Of a stretch of 8,371 nt of DNA, positions 6,911-8,371 are shown piece after piece (positions within the stretch are counted from its first letter, which is position 1; each line of letters begins with the position of its first letter). The notes beneath the pieces were generated by a model. The model had not been told where the DNA came from. It worked only from the letters and a program-made list of their open reading frames with translations, and ran no database searches. This DNA is from Flavobacterium sp. (GTDB taxonomy: Bacteria > Bacteroidota > Bacteroidia > Flavobacteriales > Flavobacteriaceae). The stretch is from the NCBI GenBank assembly GCA_024709705.1, contig JANJWE010000221.1, forward strand, positions 1 through 8,371, in the 5' to 3' direction. A program made the translations under genes and the position numbers.

Positions 6911-6972
6911 AAATCAAATGGAGGTGATTATTTAGATTTACGCTTCATTATAATTCATTTTGAAACCATACC
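6911..6972 (+). other. Gap between transketolase genes with anti-SD-complementary 9-mer
   Basis: This 62-bp spacer contains GGAGGTGAT (6920-6928), complementary to the conserved 3' end of 16S rRNA (ATCACCTCC). It is 44 nt from the ATG of the next gene, too far for an ordinary ribosome binding site, and the nearest codons downstream offer no ATG or GTG before an in-frame stop. TAGATTTA (6933-6940) is a one-mismatch -7 box, too weak to call as an internal promoter. No hairpin with a U-tract is present, so co-transcription is expected. Confidence 0.4.
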
Positions 6973-7926
6973 ATGAAAAAATATACCAATACAGGAAGTA
7001 AAGATACCCGCTCAGGTTTTGGAGCCGGTATGACCGAGTTAGGTCAAAAAAACGAAAATGTAGTAGCACTTTGTGCCGATTTGATAGGGTCATTAAAATT
7101 TGACGATTTCAAAAAAAATCACCCGGAACGTTTCTTTCAAGTGGGCATCGCAGAAGCCAACATGATTGGAATTGCAGCCGGATTAACCATAGGAGGTAAA
7201 ATTCCTTTCACAGGTACATTTGCCAATTTCTCAACGGGAAGAGTATACGACCAAATCAGACAATCTGTAGCTTATTCCGATAAAAATGTGAAGATTTGTG
7301 CATCGCATGCCGGTTTAACTCTTGGTGAAGACGGTGCCACGCATCAAATTTTAGAAGATATCGGATTGATGAAAATGTTACCCGGTATGACTGTTATCAA
7401 TACGTGTGATTATAATCAAACCAAAGCAGCAACCTTAGCATTGGCAGATCATCACGGTCCGGCCTATCTTCGTTTTGGTCGCCCAGTTGTTCCCAATTTT
7501 ACACCGGCCGACGAACCTTTTGTCATCGGTAAAGCTATTATCCTTAATGAAGGAACTGATGTTACCCTTATTGCAACGGGGCATCTGGTTTGGGAAGCTT
7601 TGATAGCTGCAGAAAAACTGGAAGAGCAAGGCATTTCAGCAGAAGTAATCAACATTCACACTATTAAGCCTTTGGATGAAGAGGCCATTTTAAAATCGGT
7701 TGCCAAAACCGGCTGTGTAGTTACAGCTGAAGAACATAATATGTTAGGAGGTTTAGGAGAAAGCGTTGCCAGAACCTTAGCTTTAAACAGCCCAAAACCT
7801 CAAGAATTTGTGGCCGTCAACGACAGTTTTGGTGAAAGTGGAACTCCGGAACAACTCATGGAGAAATACCAATTAAATTATAAAGCAATTGTTGAAAAAG
7901 CTTTAAAAGTTATAAATAGAAAATAA
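6973..7926 (+). CDS. Transketolase, C-terminal subunit
   Basis: The 317 residues form the pyrimidine-binding and C-terminal domains of transketolase and must pair with the preceding subunit for activity. [18 protein letters not shown] (54-71) holds Glu61, the residue expected to activate the TPP aminopyrimidine ring (GIxE motif). [15 protein letters not shown] (110-124) includes the active-site His123, and RFGRP (around 170) belongs to the phosphate-binding region. The C-terminal domain runs from about [11 protein letters not shown] to the end, with [31 protein letters not shown] and [17 protein letters not shown], as in transketolase and DXS C-terminal domains. Absence of a TPP GDG motif here, and of these sites in the upstream gene, confirms complementary subunits. 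DXS or a 2-oxoacid dehydrogenase beta subunit are less likely given the partner and its His motifs. The stop codon lies a few bases before a bidirectional terminator. Confidence 0.94.
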   Translation: MKKYTNTGSKDTRSGFGAGMTELGQKNENVVALCADLIGSLKFDDFKKNHPERFFQVGIAEANMIGIAAGLTIGGKIPFTGTFANFSTGRVYDQIRQSVAYSDKNVKICASHAGLTLGEDGATHQILEDIGLMKMLPGMTVINTCDYNQTKAATLALADHHGPAYLRFGRPVVPNFTPADEPFVIGKAIILNEGTDVTLIATGHLVWEALIAAEKLEEQGISAEVINIHTIKPLDEEAILKSVAKTGCVVTAEEHNMLGGLGESVARTLALNSPKPQEFVAVNDSFGESGTPEQLMEKYQLNYKAIVEKALKVINRK

Positions 7927-7931
7927 TTGAT

Positions 7932-7968
7932 AAAAAAAATCCCGATTCTTTGAATCGGGATTTTTTTT
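7932..7968. terminator. Bidirectional terminator between convergent genes
   Basis: A perfect 16-bp inverted repeat (arms 7932-7947 and 7953-7968, loop CTTTG) has a GC-containing core ATCCCGATT / AATCGGGAT and outer A8/T8 tracts, so it gives a hairpin plus U-tract in both directions. It begins five bases after the transketolase C-subunit stop codon. The convergent FKBP-like gene has its TAA at 7969-7967, inside the A/T arm, so the terminator serves both genes. Confidence 0.93.
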
Positions 7969-8371
7969 AATTACAACTTGGGTCTAAATGTTTTTTCAAG
8001 CGATTTGGATTAGTGGTGTTACCAGCACAATCAGGAATAGCATCAAAACTGTAATATTGTTGCGGATTGGTATTGGGTATTTTCAATTCGTTACGGGTTA
8101 AAATCAAATCACCATCATCGTTGGTGTCCAGAAAATCCGGAATACCATCTCCGTCGGTATCTTGTAAAAAGTAATCGGTTTGAGTACCATACAATTCATC
8201 TTTAGATAAAATCTTATCTCTATCATGATCGTTGTAACGCAAATTCTTTAACTGAATTTGAAAAACTAAATTCGAATAGGAACGAATTAATGTACTTCTG
8301 GAGCTTTCATAGTAGGCTAATCCGGAAGGAATAAAAACTACAAGGTTTCCAAAATTTGAATAATTTACTGT
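7967..8371 (-). CDS. FKBP-type peptidyl-prolyl isomerase-like protein, C-terminal part, with EF-hand/TSP3-like repeats (5' end outside window)
   Basis: The minus-strand frame is open from the window edge and gives the last 134 residues. Residues 11-41 (VVFIPSGLAYYE ... NLVFQIQL) match the end of an FKBP domain, where family members read FIPxxLAYG ... IPPNSxLxFxVEL; here the Pro-Pro turn is replaced by IRSYSN. FKBPs isomerise Xaa-Pro bonds. Most of the catalytic domain, and any signal peptide, lie outside. Three acidic loops follow: DHDRDKILSKDE (48-59), a near-canonical EF-hand loop; DTDGDGIPDFLD (71-82), thrombospondin type-3 style; and NDDGDLILTRNE (84-95). They suggest calcium binding. Two cysteines near the end (115, 133) could form a disulfide, which fits an exported protein. 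Similar exported or lipoprotein FKBPs occur in flavobacteria, including GldI, but I cannot assign it to GldI. A start at the TTG at 8242 is unlikely, because FKBP similarity continues upstream. Confidence 0.82.
   Translation of the reverse strand, partial: TVNYSNFGNLVVFIPSGLAYYESSRSTLIRSYSNLVFQIQLKNLRYNDHDRDKILSKDELYGTQTDYFLQDTDGDGIPDFLDTNDDGDLILTRNELKIPNTNPQQYYSFDAIPDCAGNTTNPNRLKKHLDPSCN

Noticed and set aside
7435..7655. Minus-strand reading frames opposite the transketolase C-subunit
   Set aside because: They fall within conserved transketolase sequence on the other strand and have unconvincing composition.
6062..7926. Transketolase broken in two by a frameshift or stop mutation
   Set aside because: Each half has its own plausible ATG, a complete domain set and a 62-bp noncoding spacer. 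Two-gene transketolases are known in archaea and Bacteroidota.
8242..8242. TTG at 8242 as the true start of the minus-strand gene
   Set aside because: The frame stays open to the window edge, and the upstream 43 codons encode FKBP-like sequence, so the gene continues to the right.

Overview
The window is a chromosomal housekeeping segment from a member of the Bacteroidota, most likely a Flavobacteriaceae (Flavobacterium-like) bacterium. The evidence is the low G+C content, near absence of Shine-Dalgarno sequences at gene starts, perfect TAnnTTTG promoter elements (the Bacteroidota -7 box) upstream of three transcription units, a two-subunit transketolase, and protein sequences of flavobacterial style. 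I see no mobile element, CRISPR array, tRNA or rRNA gene, and no sign of recent transfer.

Layout. On the minus strand, from left to right: the nearly complete replicative helicase gene dnaB, cut only at its 3' end by the window edge (1-1535); accA for the acetyl-CoA carboxylase carboxyltransferase alpha subunit (1677-2630), followed by a strong intrinsic terminator; an EamA-type transporter (2720-3628); an LptF/LptG-family lipopolysaccharide export permease (3615-4691); and tgt for queuine/preQ1 tRNA-ribosyltransferase (4738-5868). On the plus strand, reading away from tgt across a divergent intergenic region, lie the N-terminal (6062-6910) and C-terminal (6973-7926) subunits of transketolase. 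A perfect bidirectional terminator separates them from a convergent minus-strand gene. That gene enters from the right edge and encodes the C-terminal end of an FKBP-like peptidyl-prolyl isomerase with calcium-binding repeats (7967-8371).

Transcription. tgt, the permease and the EamA transporter look like one operon read from the box at 5888-5895; the last two overlap by 14 bp. accA has its own box at 2662-2669 and could also receive read-through. dnaB starts downstream of the accA terminator, so it needs its own promoter. The two transketolase genes share the box at 6028-6035. Functionally the genes are a mixture of replication, fatty acid synthesis, envelope biogenesis, tRNA modification and pentose phosphate metabolism. 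They do not form one pathway.

The most notable observation is in Tgt: the three cysteines of the structural zinc site (CxCxxC) are all replaced, while the zinc-ligand histidine and the catalytic residues remain. Secondary points are a repeat-rich dnaB upstream region, an anti-SD-complementary 9-mer stranded between the two transketolase genes, and the fusion of an FKBP-like domain to EF-hand/thrombospondin-type repeats. I did not find a convincing undescribed multi-gene system here.
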